A DNA stretch of 64,000 nt, taken from the NCBI GenBank assembly GCA_015067765.1, contig SVLV01000006.1, forward strand, positions 1-64,000. Reading direction: 5' to 3'. Shown one piece after another: positions 48,998 through 57,110 of the stretch (position 1 is the stretch's first letter; every line of letters starts with the position of its first letter). A model generated the notes under the pieces. The model worked only from the letters and a program-made list of their open reading frames with translations. It did no database searches and was not told the DNA's origin. The translations under genes were made by a program, and so were the position numbers. The stretch is from Oscillospiraceae bacterium. Lineage in GTDB: Bacteria > Bacillota > Clostridia > Oscillospirales > Oscillospiraceae.

Positions 48998-51022
48998 ATG
49001 AAATTTCACTTTTTGCAGCGGTATCGGCCGCTGCTTCAGCCTATCGCTATATGGGCCGCAGCTCTTCTGCTGTCCGCCGGACAGTTCTCCGGGGAACACG
49101 CCCCGTTCGCGCTTGCCATTGTGGCGGCGGCCGGACCAGGTCTGCCCGGAATTCTTTCTCTCTTCGGTGCCGGCATTGGCGGTCTTCTCTTCTTTGATTT
49201 TCAGCCGGGACTTCGGTTTCTGGCTGCAGCGATTCTGATTTTTTCCGCCAATATTGCTTTCCACGACACACCACTTTGGCGAAACCGATTCTTCATTCCC
49301 GTTCTCTCGGCAGTTCTCTATCTGCTGGTTCAATCGGTGTACCTGCTCTACCGTCCTCCGGCCATCTGGGTTCTCTGTCTGCTCGCTGCCGGTTCGCTGG
49401 CAACAGCATCCTTCTTCCTCATCCCTTTGGCGGACAAGCAGGCCAAACCGCAAGCCCGTCGCGCCGGTTTGTTTGTTCTGGCCGCGGGATTACTGACTGC
49501 CGCCATCCGGGCCGGCATCGAGCCCTTCTCCGTGGGGCGTTCCATGGCTGCTGCACTGGCTCTGTTTTCTTCTGTGTGCTGCACGCCGCCTCAGGGCGTA
49601 ACACTGGGGTTGTGCATTGGCCTGCTGCTGGATCTCTCACCAGAGAATCCTCAGCTCCTCTACACCGTTTTGTACGCCTTTGCTTGCGGACTCACTTCTC
49701 TCTGCCGTAGTCTCCCCCGGTTGCTCCAGGGGATACTCTTTCTTCTTCCCTCTCTTGCAATTCCTGCCCTCTTCTCTCAGGAGCGCCTTCTCCCCTTTCT
49801 GCTGGAAGCGCTGGCAGGCGCGCTGCTGTATCTCCTGCTGCCCCGACAGATGACCCTCCCCCGGCTCAGCGGCACAGTAACTGCTCCCAAGCGGGTTCAG
49901 TCACAGCAGCCAAGTGGTCTGCGGCAATCGGCCGTCGCCTTTCGGGAGCTATACGACAGTTTCTTTCGCGGTGTGCAGCCTTCCCCGCCGGAAAACCCCT
50001 CTGTCCTCTTTGACCGGGCCGCTGAACAGGTTTGCCGCAACTGTGTACTGTGCTCCTCCTGTTGGCAGCAGCATTACAACACCACCTACAATGCCTTCAA
50101 CGATGCCTGCCCTGCAATGCTGCGGCGTGGACAAGCTCTGGCGCAGGATTTTCCTCTGCACTTCGCCACCCGCTGCGTCCATTTCAGCCGGTTTCTGGCC
50201 GCCGTCAATGTGGAGCTGCGGGCCTATCTGCTGCGCAGACAGTACCACCAGCGGCTGACCACTGCACAACTGCAGGCCCGGGAACAATATGTCCAGCTAT
50301 CGGATCTGCTGGCCAGCACCTATGCATCGGAAGCCGTACCGGCCTCTGCCGGCAGTTCTCTGCTGCGCTACCAGGTAGGGACCGGATTGCGTCCCCAGTC
50401 CGGGCAGCGGGTATGCGGAGATCAGCTGGCCTGCTTTGAGGTGGAGGATACCTTATATCTTCTTCTGTCTGACGGCATGGGCAGCGGCGAGGCCGCCCAC
50501 CGGGAAGCAGCCACTACCATTCGCCTACTGCAGCAATTTCTAAAGGCGGGAATCCAACCTGCTCCCGCCCTAAAGACCCTTAACGCCGCGCTGGCCCTGC
50601 GCGGGGAATCCGGCGGCAGCTTTACCACCATTGATCTTCTGGCCCTGCGCCGCAGCAGCGGTGAGGCCTCTCTTTACAAATATGGTGCTGCCCCCACCTA
50701 TTGGAAACGGGGCGGTCATGTCAGCCGCTTGAGCAATTCTGCCCTTCCGGCCGGCCTGCATCCCGCCGGTGAAGCGCCCAATGCCACCCGTCTGCAGTTG
50801 CAGCGGGATTCCTTTCTGGTGATGGTCAGCGATGGCATTGCCGATGAAACCTGTGATGAGTGGCTGCAAAATCTTCTGGCTGGGTGGAATGGGCACGATG
50901 CCAACACTCTCACGGCGCTGATTTTGTCGGAATCCCGGAATCAGAAGGGACTGTCCGACGACTGCGCCGTCCTGGTCCTGGCGCTGACATCCGATGGAGA
51001 AAATTCCGCCAAAGAGGTATAA
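48998..51022 (+). CDS. spoIIE: Stage II sporulation protein E (SpoIIE-type PP2C phosphatase)
   Basis: This 674-residue membrane phosphatase activates sigma-F in the forespore by dephosphorylating SpoIIAA, and helps asymmetric septation. There are about ten membrane segments (residues 12-280), a cytosolic middle region with the Cys cluster CRNCVLCSSCW (about 348-358), and a C-terminal PP2C domain with LLLSDGMGSGEAA (about 488-500) and a later VMVSDGIADE and GLSDDCAVLVL. It is shorter than the 827-residue Bacillus protein, mainly in the middle region. GGAGG precedes the ATG. It indicates a spore-forming lineage. Confidence 0.93.
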   Translation: MKFHFLQRYRPLLQPIAIWAAALLLSAGQFSGEHAPFALAIVAAAGPGLPGILSLFGAGIGGLLFFDFQPGLRFLAAAILIFSANIAFHDTPLWRNRFFIPVLSAVLYLLVQSVYLLYRPPAIWVLCLLAAGSLATASFFLIPLADKQAKPQARRAGLFVLAAGLLTAAIRAGIEPFSVGRSMAAALALFSSVCCTPPQGVTLGLCIGLLLDLSPENPQLLYTVLYAFACGLTSLCRSLPRLLQGILFLLPSLAIPALFSQERLLPFLLEALAGALLYLLLPRQMTLPRLSGTVTAPKRVQSQQPSGLRQSAVAFRELYDSFFRGVQPSPPENPSVLFDRAAEQVCRNCVLCSSCWQQHYNTTYNAFNDACPAMLRRGQALAQDFPLHFATRCVHFSRFLAAVNVELRAYLLRRQYHQRLTTAQLQAREQYVQLSDLLASTYASEAVPASAGSSLLRYQVGTGLRPQSGQRVCGDQLACFEVEDTLYLLLSDGMGSGEAAHREAATTIRLLQQFLKAGIQPAPALKTLNAALALRGESGGSFTTIDLLALRRSSGEASLYKYGAAPTYWKRGGHVSRLSNSALPAGLHPAGEAPNATRLQLQRDSFLVMVSDGIADETCDEWLQNLLAGWNGHDANTLTALILSESRNQKGLSDDCAVLVLALTSDGENSAKEV

Positions 51023-51074
51023 TCTTCCCTCGCCCTGCCCATACTGAATGCATCAGCGTAAAGGAGGGATCATT

Positions 51075-51347
51075 TTGGTCAAAGGTATCTCCCGAAGGGT
51101 CATCGTGGTGGACTCCCCCGACCCTCATATCTTTGAACAGGCTATTTTCATTGTTCGCAACGATGCGGCCGGTGGCGAGGGTGTCAGTTCTCAGGAGTTG
51201 GTCCAGCAAGCTGTCCGCATTGCCAAAAATTACACCCGCAGTCTCCATGCCGCTCCGCCCAAACGGCTGCCCAAGATCCCTCTGCTCTCCGCGCTGTTGG
51301 GCGGCGGTGCCATAGGCCTGCTCTGGCTGCTGGCAACTTTCCTTTAA
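51075..51347 (+). CDS. Small single-pass membrane protein
   Basis: This 90-residue protein has a soluble N-terminal part ([26 protein letters not shown]), a region with [19 protein letters not shown], and one C-terminal membrane segment (about 70-88, [21 protein letters not shown]). I do not recognise the function, but similar small proteins occur in Clostridia. The start is TTG at 51075, six bases behind AAGGAGGG; the earlier open frame from 51048 includes that ribosome site. It follows spoIIE by 52 bases and may be co-transcribed. Confidence 0.72.
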   Translation: MVKGISRRVIVVDSPDPHIFEQAIFIVRNDAAGGEGVSSQELVQQAVRIAKNYTRSLHAAPPKRLPKIPLLSALLGGGAIGLLWLLATFL

Positions 51348-51472
51348 TGAACCATTGTTTCTCCTCACTTGGGAGGGGACGGGCTCTTTTGCTCCGTCCT
51401 CTCCACTTTTTTGTTTCCATTCCCCGGGAAATATGGTACAATGAAGCATCCTGTAAGAACGAGGTCTCTGCC

Positions 51473-52441
51473 ATGCGAATTGGAACAGTTGATATCCCCT
51501 CCCGGCTGGTTTTGGGCCCCATGGCCGGCGTTACGGATCTGGCTTTTCGTAAAATCTGCCGCGAATTGGGGGCCGGACTCACGGTGACCGAGATGGTCAG
51601 TGCCAAAGCGCTGTGCTATCAGGACCGCAAGAGCCGTGGTCTGCTGAAGCTGTTTGATGGGGAAAATCCCGCCAGTGCGCAGATTTTTGGAAGCGATCCT
51701 ATCTGCATGGCTGAAGCGGCACAGATTGCCGCCGAGATCTCCGGTGCCGCATTGATCGACATCAACATGGGCTGTCCGGTGGGAAAGGTGGTCTCCAACG
51801 GTGACGGCTCCGCTCTGATGAAGGACCCGGAGAAGGCCGCCCGCATTGCCGAGGCCGTAGTGAAGGCATCCCCCGTACCTGTCACCGTAAAAATGCGCCG
51901 CGGATGGGATAAGGGCAGCATCAATGCGGTGGAGCTGGCGAAAATGATGGAGCAGGTCGGCGTCTCCGCTGTGGCCGTCCACGGCCGTACCCGCGCCCAG
52001 ATGTATGCCGGGCAAGCGGATTGGACTACCATCCGCGAGGTCAAGGAGGCCGTCAGTATTCCCGTCATCGCCAACGGAGATATCTTTTCTGCCGAGGATG
52101 CTGTGAAGATCCTCCAGTTCACCGGGGCGGATTTTGCCATGATCGCCCGGGGCGCCTTCGGAAATCCCTGGCTGTTTCAGCAGGCCAAGGCTGCGCTGGA
52201 TGGTGAGCCCATCCCTCCTCTGCCCCCTCTCTCCCAACGGTGTGATCTGGCGGTGCGCCAAATCGAACTGGCCCGGGAGGACAAAGGCGAGCATATCGCC
52301 ATTCTGGAAGCCCGCAAGCAGTATGCCTGGTATTTGAAAGGCGTCCCCCATGCCAATTATTACAAGGAACAGATCGTCCGCATGAACACCATGGAGGATG
52401 TCTATCGCATCACCGAAGGGATCAAGCGTGACTTGAAGTAA
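51473..52441 (+). CDS. dusB: tRNA-dihydrouridine synthase (DusB family)
   Basis: This 322-residue FMN enzyme reduces uridines in the tRNA D-loop. The TIM-barrel domain has [13 protein letters not shown] (14-26), the catalytic Cys 101 in [11 protein letters not shown], and FMN-binding [14 protein letters not shown] and VIANGDI. The C-terminal helical domain has [21 protein letters not shown] at 51473 follows GAGGT. A possible -10 box TACAAT (51437-51442) lies upstream, with no clear -35. Confidence 0.94.
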   Translation: MRIGTVDIPSRLVLGPMAGVTDLAFRKICRELGAGLTVTEMVSAKALCYQDRKSRGLLKLFDGENPASAQIFGSDPICMAEAAQIAAEISGAALIDINMGCPVGKVVSNGDGSALMKDPEKAARIAEAVVKASPVPVTVKMRRGWDKGSINAVELAKMMEQVGVSAVAVHGRTRAQMYAGQADWTTIREVKEAVSIPVIANGDIFSAEDAVKILQFTGADFAMIARGAFGNPWLFQQAKAALDGEPIPPLPPLSQRCDLAVRQIELAREDKGEHIAILEARKQYAWYLKGVPHANYYKEQIVRMNTMEDVYRITEGIKRDLK

Positions 52442-52443
52442 AT

Positions 52444-52478
52444 AAAAAGGAAGACCGATCTGCGGTCTTCCTTTTTTC
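52444..52478 (+). terminator. Terminator of dusB
   Basis: A perfect 14-bp stem, AAAAAGGAAGACCG (52444-52457) with CGGTCTTCCTTTTT (52463-52476), followed by TTCTTT. Confidence 0.92.
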
Positions 52479-52487
52479 TTTCCCACG

Positions 52488-52588
52488 TGTTATACTGATC
52501 CCGACAGGTTTCCACACCCTGTCCAAGCGTCGCATCCGCGGCGTTCGTTCGGTCTTTCGAGGCCGTTCTCTAAACAAAAAATGGGAGG
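52488..52588 (+). promoter_or_regulatory. queT leader: extended -10 promoter and candidate preQ1 riboswitch
   Basis: An extended -10 box TGTTATACT (52488-52496) starts the leader. Hairpin GACAGG (52503-52508)/CCTGTC (52518-52523) encloses the loop TTTCCACAC, whose CACACCCTGT context resembles the class I preQ1 aptamer. Two more hairpins follow (52528-52543 and 52550-52565), then an A-rich tail TAAACAAAAAA next to the ribosome site GGGAGG (52583-52588). The loop TTTCC (52509-52513) can pair with GGGAG (52583-52587) to make an H-type pseudoknot hiding the ribosome site, as in preQ1 riboswitches. Class is undetermined; inserted hairpins recall class III. Confidence 0.6.
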
Positions 52589-52595
52589 CTTTTTT

Positions 52596-53108
52596 ATGCG
52601 CAAATTTTCAGTGAAACAGCTGACCCTTGCCGCCGCAACAGGCGCGCTGTATGCGGCCATGACGTTGATGTCCTCTGTGTTTGGCATCGCCTACGGACCG
52701 GTACAGTTTCGCCTTTCCGAGGCGCTGTGCGTCCTGCCCTTTCTGTTCCCGGAGACTTCCTGGGGGCTGTTTGTGGGGTGCTGGGTGGCCAATCTCATCA
52801 GCCCCTATGGTCCGCTGGACATGGTGGTAGGTTCACTGGCCACACTGATCGCTGCGCTCTGGACTGCCCGGTGCCGCTGCAAGTGGCTGGCACCGCTGCC
52901 GCCCGTTCTATGCAACGGCATTTTGATCGGCGCAGTGATCGCATGGCAGCAGGCCGGTTCCGGCAGTGCCTTTTGGGCGGCCTTCGCCTGGAATGGCTTT
53001 ACGGTGGCTTTGGGCGAAGCCGTGGTGTGTTACCTGTTGGGGCTTCTGCTGCTGCGTTTGCTGCCCAGGATCCCCTTCTTCCGGGAGCGCATGCGTCTGC
53101 CCAACTGA
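52596..53108 (+). CDS. queT: QueT family queuosine precursor transporter
   Basis: This 170-residue membrane protein is the substrate-binding S component of an ECF transporter for a queuosine precursor such as preQ0, preQ1 or queuine. It has about six membrane segments and the QueT start KFSVKQLTLAAATGALYAAMTLMSSVFGIAYGPVQFRLSEALCVLPF, with the conserved ARFRISEAL-like segment. The start at 52596 lies 7 bases after GGGAGG; the ATG at 52581 would include that ribosome site. The ECF energising module must be coded elsewhere. Its leader looks like a preQ1 riboswitch. Confidence 0.9.
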   Translation: MRKFSVKQLTLAAATGALYAAMTLMSSVFGIAYGPVQFRLSEALCVLPFLFPETSWGLFVGCWVANLISPYGPLDMVVGSLATLIAALWTARCRCKWLAPLPPVLCNGILIGAVIAWQQAGSGSAFWAAFAWNGFTVALGEAVVCYLLGLLLLRLLPRIPFFRERMRLPN

Positions 53109-53125
53109 TCCTCTGCACAATTTCA

Positions 53126-53166
53126 CAGGAAAGAGCCGGGAAACCTGTGCCCTTTCCTGCTTTTTT
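53126..53166 (+). terminator. Terminator of queT
   Basis: CAGGAAAG (53126-53133) pairs with CTTTCCTG (53152-53159) around an 18-base loop that can pair partly, followed by CTTTTTT. Confidence 0.75.
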
Positions 53167-53189
53167 ATGATAAAAAGCAGGAATTTCTC

Positions 53190-53269
53190 TTGACATTTTT
53201 CCTCAATCGGGTATAATTAATAAGCTCGCGTATTGCGGGCAAATCCTTGCTCTCACAAATGGTGAGGGC
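53190..53269 (+). promoter_or_regulatory. rpsF promoter and leader hairpin
   Basis: A consensus promoter TTGACA (53190-53195), 16-base spacer, TATAAT (53212-53217) drives rpsF-ssb-rpsR. In the leader, GCTCTCAC (53249-53256) pairs with GTGAGGGC (53262-53269), 15 bases before the ribosome site AAGGAGG. Autogenous control of rpsF operons by the S6:S18 pair is known, so this hairpin is a candidate target, though I cannot confirm the consensus binding motif. Confidence 0.65.
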
Positions 53270-53297
53270 CATAAGTCCAAAAGGAGGTGCAAAAAGT

Positions 53298-53594
53298 ATG
53301 GCTAAGATTTCCGCCAACTACGAGGTCGTTTACATCATCGACCCTGCACAGGGTGAGGAGGCTGTTGCCGCTACCGTGGCAAAGTTCCAGACTCTGGCTG
53401 AGCAGAATGGTTCCAACGTAGTCGTGGATGAGTGGGGCAAGCGTCGTCTTGCTTACGCAATCGATTACAAGACCGAGGGTTACTACGTGCTGATGAGCTT
53501 CACCAGCGCTCCCGAGTTCCCCAAGGAGCTGGATCGTATCCTGGGTATCACCGAGGGCATCCTGCGTTCCATGATCGTCTGCAAGGGCGAGTAA
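53298..53594 (+). CDS. rpsF: 30S ribosomal protein S6
   Basis: This 98-residue protein of the 30S subunit binds next to S18. NYEVVYIIDPAQGEEAVAATV at the start, EWGKRRLAYAIDYKTEGYYVL in the middle and DRILGITEGILRSMIV near the end match S6. The start at 53298 follows AAGGAGGTG. First gene of the standard rpsF-ssb-rpsR operon. Confidence 0.97.
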   Translation: MAKISANYEVVYIIDPAQGEEAVAATVAKFQTLAEQNGSNVVVDEWGKRRLAYAIDYKTEGYYVLMSFTSAPEFPKELDRILGITEGILRSMIVCKGE

Positions 53595-53607
53595 GGGAGG
53601 CAGTGTT

Positions 53608-54069
53608 ATGCTGAACAAAGTTTTCATCATGGGTCGTCTGACCCGCGATCCCGAGCTGCGCAGAACGCAGAGCGGTACCGCAGTCACCAGTTTCTCTCTG
53701 GCCGTTGATCGGGATTTCAAGTCCCAGAGCGGCGAGAAGGAGACCGACTTCATCGACGTGGTCGCATGGCGTACCACCGCCGAATTTGTCAGCAAGTACT
53801 TCACCAAGGGCCGCATGGCCATTGTGGAAGGCCGGCTGCAGATCCGTGACTGGAAAGACAAGGACGGCAACAACCGCCGCAGCGCGGAAGTAATTGCCGA
53901 CAACATCTATTTTGGCGATTCCAAGCGCGACGGCGCACCCGCCGGTGACTATGGCAGCAGCTATAGCCAGCCCGCCTATGGTGCTCCCGCCGGCGGCTAT
54001 GCTGCTCCTATGGGCAGTTCCAACGGTTTTGCCGAGATCGATGAGGAGGACGGCGATCTGCCGTTCTGA
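53608..54069 (+). CDS. ssb: Single-stranded DNA-binding protein
   Basis: This 153-residue protein has an N-terminal OB fold (about 1-105: MLNKVFIMGRLTRDPELRRTQSGTAVTSFSLAVDR and WRTTAEFVSKYFTKGRMAIVEGRLQ), a short Gly/Tyr/Pro-rich linker and the acidic C-terminal tail EEDGDLPF that binds replication and repair partners. It protects ssDNA. It is coded between the genes of S6 and S18, as in most Firmicutes. Confidence 0.97.
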   Translation: MLNKVFIMGRLTRDPELRRTQSGTAVTSFSLAVDRDFKSQSGEKETDFIDVVAWRTTAEFVSKYFTKGRMAIVEGRLQIRDWKDKDGNNRRSAEVIADNIYFGDSKRDGAPAGDYGSSYSQPAYGAPAGGYAAPMGSSNGFAEIDEEDGDLPF

Positions 54070-54115
54070 TCCGTGCCACTTGGCATAGGTAAATTCTATT
54101 AAGGAGGAAACTTCC

Positions 54116-54367
54116 ATGGCTATGGAACGCGAAAATAGAGCTCCTCGCGGTGCAAACCGCAAGCGCAAGAAGGTTTGCCAGTTCTGCGTGGATAAGTGCG
54201 AGTATATCGATTACAAGGATGCTGCCAAGCTGCGTCGCTTCATCAGCGAGCGCTCCAAGATCCTGCCCCGCCGCACCACCGGCACCTGCGCTATGCATCA
54301 GCGTCAGCTGACCGAGGCCATCAAGCGCGCTCGTCAGATCGCTCTGCTGCCCTTCGTGACGGAGTAA
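54116..54367 (+). CDS. rpsR: 30S ribosomal protein S18
   Basis: This 83-residue basic protein has [48 protein letters not shown], typical of S18, including a C-x2-C-x3-C set of the C+ type that can bind zinc (CQFCVDKC). It binds 16S rRNA with S6. AAGGAGG precedes the ATG. It ends at a strong terminator. Confidence 0.97.
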   Translation: MAMERENRAPRGANRKRKKVCQFCVDKCEYIDYKDAAKLRRFISERSKILPRRTTGTCAMHQRQLTEAIKRARQIALLPFVTE

Positions 54368-54375
54368 ATTGTAGC

Positions 54376-54410
54376 AAAAAAAGACACGGCTCTGCCGTGT
54401 CTTTTTTCTT
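54376..54410. terminator. Bidirectional terminator, rpsR / dCMP deaminase
   Basis: GACACGGC (54383-54390) pairs with GCCGTGTC (54394-54401), flanked by seven A's and by T-runs, so it works in both directions between the convergent genes. Confidence 0.9.
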
Positions 54411-54444
54411 TTCTTTTTTCTTTTCTTTTTTCTTTTCTTTTTTC
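54402..54444. repeat. Polypyrimidine 12-base tandem repeat
   Basis: Three exact copies of TTTTTTCTTTTC (54402-54437) plus a partial fourth copy TTTTTTC (54438-54444) continue the T-tract of the terminator and reach the stop codon of the dCMP deaminase gene. It is likely a slippage-generated simple repeat. Confidence 0.85.
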
Positions 54445-54943
54445 AGCAGCCGCAGCCGCAATCAAATTCTGCAGGCAGAGAATCGTCGTTATCGATCCAC
54501 TCCTGCACATCCACCACCTCAAACTCTGTAGGCGTCTTGCGGATCACAATGCGGGAAAGGCCGGCATTGATCACCAACCGGCGGCACATGGAACAGGATG
54601 TGGCATCATTGAGCAGCTCACCGGTCTGGGCGTTGCGGCCCACCAGATAGATCGTGCCGCCCACCATATCACGGCGCCCAGCGGAAATGATGGCATTGGC
54701 CTCAGCATGGACGCTGCGGCACAGCTCATAGCGCTGGCCACGGGGGACCTTCATGGCCTCGCGGGTACAATATCCCATATCCACACAGTTTCTGCGGCCA
54801 CGTGGGGCACCATTATATCCGGTGGAGATGATCTCATCATTCTTGACAATAATGGCACCATACACCCGGCGCAGGCAGGTGGCCCGCTCCAGAACAGTCT
54901 CGGCAATATCCAGATAATAATTTTCCTTGCTGATTCGCTCCAT
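54443..54943 (-). CDS. dCMP deaminase (ComEB-like)
   Basis: This 166-residue zinc enzyme deaminates dCMP to dUMP, feeding thymidylate synthesis. The zinc site is H79-A-E81 (RSVHAEANAI) with C117 and C120 (SCSMC); STGYNGAPRG is the nucleotide-binding block. The start at 54943 is preceded by GGAGGA; the longer frame is not conserved. The last residues CGCGC are an unusual Cys-rich tail. It is monocistronic and converges with rpsR. Confidence 0.93.
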   Translation of the reverse strand: MERISKENYYLDIAETVLERATCLRRVYGAIIVKNDEIISTGYNGAPRGRRNCVDMGYCTREAMKVPRGQRYELCRSVHAEANAIISAGRRDMVGGTIYLVGRNAQTGELLNDATSCSMCRRLVINAGLSRIVIRKTPTEFEVVDVQEWIDNDDSLPAEFDCGCGC

Positions 54944-55083
54944 ATATTTTTCCTCCGTAGAAAATAATATCTGCTCTTTACTGGTGTCATTATAATATAC
55001 TTTTTTCTCTGCTTCAAGAAAAATCCTGCACTTTTTCTGCTCATTCGATATTGACAGTTCTCTTATGCCGTACAAATAAGGGC

Positions 55084-55111
55084 TTGTGTTTTGAAAAAAC
55101 GGTAGTATAAT
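55084..55111 (+). promoter_or_regulatory. Promoter of the DMT transporter gene
   Basis: TTGTGT (55084-55089), a 16-base spacer and TATAAT (55106-55111). Confidence 0.55.
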
Positions 55112-55148
55112 CATTCATATACCATTGAGCTTTAAAGGAGCGTTTGTT

Positions 55149-56105
55149 ATGGAGAAGAAAAGCTGGCGGGAAATCAGTGCCATTTTGGGTTCCTGCTGTA
55201 GTTCTCTGCTGTTCGGCATGAGCTACATGTTCACCAAGCGTATCATTGACGATGTCACTACCTTTACTCTGCTCTCCTGGCGGTTTGTGTTTGGCGCGCT
55301 GGCCATGACCATCTGCCTGCTGGTTGGCATTTTCAAGGTGGATTTCAAAGGTAAGCCCATCAAGCGGTTGCTGTTGATGACGCTGTTCCAGCCGGTCTGC
55401 TACTTTATTTTTGAGACCTTCGGCGTCCGCTTCGTCTCGGTCAGTGAGAGCAGCACCATTGTAGCCTGCACGCCCATTATCACCATGCTCTTCAGCCACC
55501 TGATTTTGAAGGAGACTCCAAAAAAGATCCAGATCTTCGGTGTGTGCCTGTCCTGTGTCGGCATTCTGACCATCGTGCTGGTAAAGGGTCTCAGCCCCAC
55601 CTTCAGCATTTTGGGTTATTTGCTGCTGCTCTCCGCCGTGGTCAGCAACTCCTGCTACTACACGGTCTCCCGCCGCGCAGCCTATGAGTTCACCGTCTTT
55701 GAGCGCACCTATGCCATGTGTCTCAGCGGTGCAGCAACCTTTACGGTGTGCGCCCTCGTGGAAAATGCTGCTCAGGGTACGCTTATGAACTACGTCACCC
55801 TGCCCTTCACCGACCCCAACTTCCTGCTGTCCGCCGTTTATCTGGGCGTTGGCTGCAGCTGCATGGCATTCTTCCTGTCCAACCGCTCCATCACCATTCT
55901 GGGCCCCACCCGCACCTGCACCTTCTCCTCTCTGAGCACCATTATCTCGGTGGTCAGCGGCGTGTTTATCATGAAGGATCAGTTCTCTCTGATGCAGGGC
56001 ATTGGTACTGCGCTGGCTATTACCGGTATCTATCTGGTCAACCGCGCTCCCGCCCAGGCCCCTCCCGTACCGGTTGCTGCAGGCAATACCGAAGCGGAGG
56101 AATAA
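55149..56105 (+). CDS. EamA/DMT family transporter
   Basis: This 318-residue protein has ten predicted membrane segments made of two EamA repeats, with a short Pro/Ala-rich C-terminal tail. LLFGMSYMFTKRI at the start and WRFVFGAL in helix 2 are typical of the drug/metabolite transporter superfamily, whose members mostly export amino acids, purines or other metabolites. The ATG at 55149 follows AAAGGAG. The substrate cannot be deduced. It stands alone, ending at a terminator shared with the racemase-like genes. Confidence 0.92.
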   Translation: MEKKSWREISAILGSCCSSLLFGMSYMFTKRIIDDVTTFTLLSWRFVFGALAMTICLLVGIFKVDFKGKPIKRLLLMTLFQPVCYFIFETFGVRFVSVSESSTIVACTPIITMLFSHLILKETPKKIQIFGVCLSCVGILTIVLVKGLSPTFSILGYLLLLSAVVSNSCYYTVSRRAAYEFTVFERTYAMCLSGAATFTVCALVENAAQGTLMNYVTLPFTDPNFLLSAVYLGVGCSCMAFFLSNRSITILGPTRTCTFSSLSTIISVVSGVFIMKDQFSLMQGIGTALAITGIYLVNRAPAQAPPVPVAAGNTEAEE

Positions 56106-56112
56106 ACATCAT

Positions 56113-56151
56113 AAAAAAGGACCTCTGCCCGTTGGGCAGAGGTCCTTTTTT
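56113..56151. terminator. Bidirectional terminator, DMT transporter / racemase-like gene
   Basis: A perfect 18-bp stem (56113-56130 with 56134-56151, loop GTT) with A6 on one side and T6 on the other. Confidence 0.93.
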
Positions 56152-56158
56152 ATTGGAA

Positions 56159-56881
56159 TTAATACAGCTTGTGGACATTCAGTGCCATGGCCACATGACC
56201 CATCATGGAGTTGAAGTCAAACACAGGCAGACCCAGCTCATCACGCAGACGGTAGGCATAGGGGGGCAGATCGGTGCACTCCAGCACCACGGCGCCGATG
56301 TCGGGATGCTCCTCCAAACCCTTGCGGACCACACCCACCACCTCATCGGTGATCGCTTCCAGATCAAACTCCTCATCGGGATTGCTATACATGCGGCCCC
56401 ACTGAGGCTGATCGTGCATGCTCAGCACCACCAGGTTCTCCCGGTTGGTGATGTTGGCACGGGCATAATGCTCATCCTTCAGGTCATTGACATTAGCCGT
56501 CAGAATGGCCACCTTGCCATTGGCGCCCACGATGGTCTGAGCAAAGGGAACCTGCAGCAGAGAGCTGGCAAAGACCACCTGAGGTACTGCCTGAGCCAGG
56601 GCCTCCTGATAATAGGCATTGAAGCCGCAGCTGGTGGTAATGGCCTTCACGCCCTGATCCGCCAGTTCCTTGCAGACACGGATGTACTCATCCAGCAGCT
56701 CCTGGCAGGGATTTGCTTCAACCGTATCATGATTGGCGCCCTTCACATGGACCAGCATGACCTCAAAGGGGTAGGATGCGGGGTTGGTGCTGTTGCCGGG
56801 CAGAGTCTCCAGCTGCAGCAGAGCGGGACCCACATGGCCGGCTTCCCAGCGCAGCAGGGCAATCTTGGGGGTATTTTCCAT
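56159..56881 (-). CDS. Asp/Glu racemase superfamily protein, paralogue A
   Basis: This 240-residue protein has the layout of the Asp/Glu/hydantoin racemase and maleate isomerase superfamily: two similar halves, each with a possible catalytic Cys, C85 in AITTSCGFNAYY and C202 in VVLECTDLPPY. It starts KIALLRWEAGHVGPA. Its natural substrate is unknown. It is about 70 percent identical by eye to paralogues B and C, with N88 in place of their Cys after SCGF. ATG at 56881 follows AAGGAGA. A likely own promoter is TTGCCA-N17-TAGAAC upstream on the minus strand, since B ends at a terminator. Confidence 0.85.
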   Translation of the reverse strand: MENTPKIALLRWEAGHVGPALLQLETLPGNSTNPASYPFEVMLVHVKGANHDTVEANPCQELLDEYIRVCKELADQGVKAITTSCGFNAYYQEALAQAVPQVVFASSLLQVPFAQTIVGANGKVAILTANVNDLKDEHYARANITNRENLVVLSMHDQPQWGRMYSNPDEEFDLEAITDEVVGVVRKGLEEHPDIGAVVLECTDLPPYAYRLRDELGLPVFDFNSMMGHVAMALNVHKLY

Positions 56882-57068
56882 ATTATCTTCTCCTTTTCTC
56901 TGTAGGCACGGCAACCCGTAGCCCGTATCATTGGCTTCTTTAGTTTCTGTTCTACCAAAATTTCTTTCCTTTGGCAAGTCTCCTTTTTCCTGTAAACAAC
57001 TTTTCTATGAACTGCACAATCCATCTTCCTCTTCCCTGTCTATTTTGACACGTCTGTTTTCACAGTTC

Positions 57069-57102
57069 AAAAAAGACGGCGGCCGATTTCCCGGCCACCG
57101 TC
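57069..57102 (-). terminator. Terminator of paralogue B
   Basis: On the minus strand GACGGTGGCCGG pairs with CGGCCGCCGTC (complement of 57075-57102), ending in TTTTTTG. It lies directly after paralogue B's stop codon. Confidence 0.88.
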
Positions 57103-57110
57103 CATGAGGA

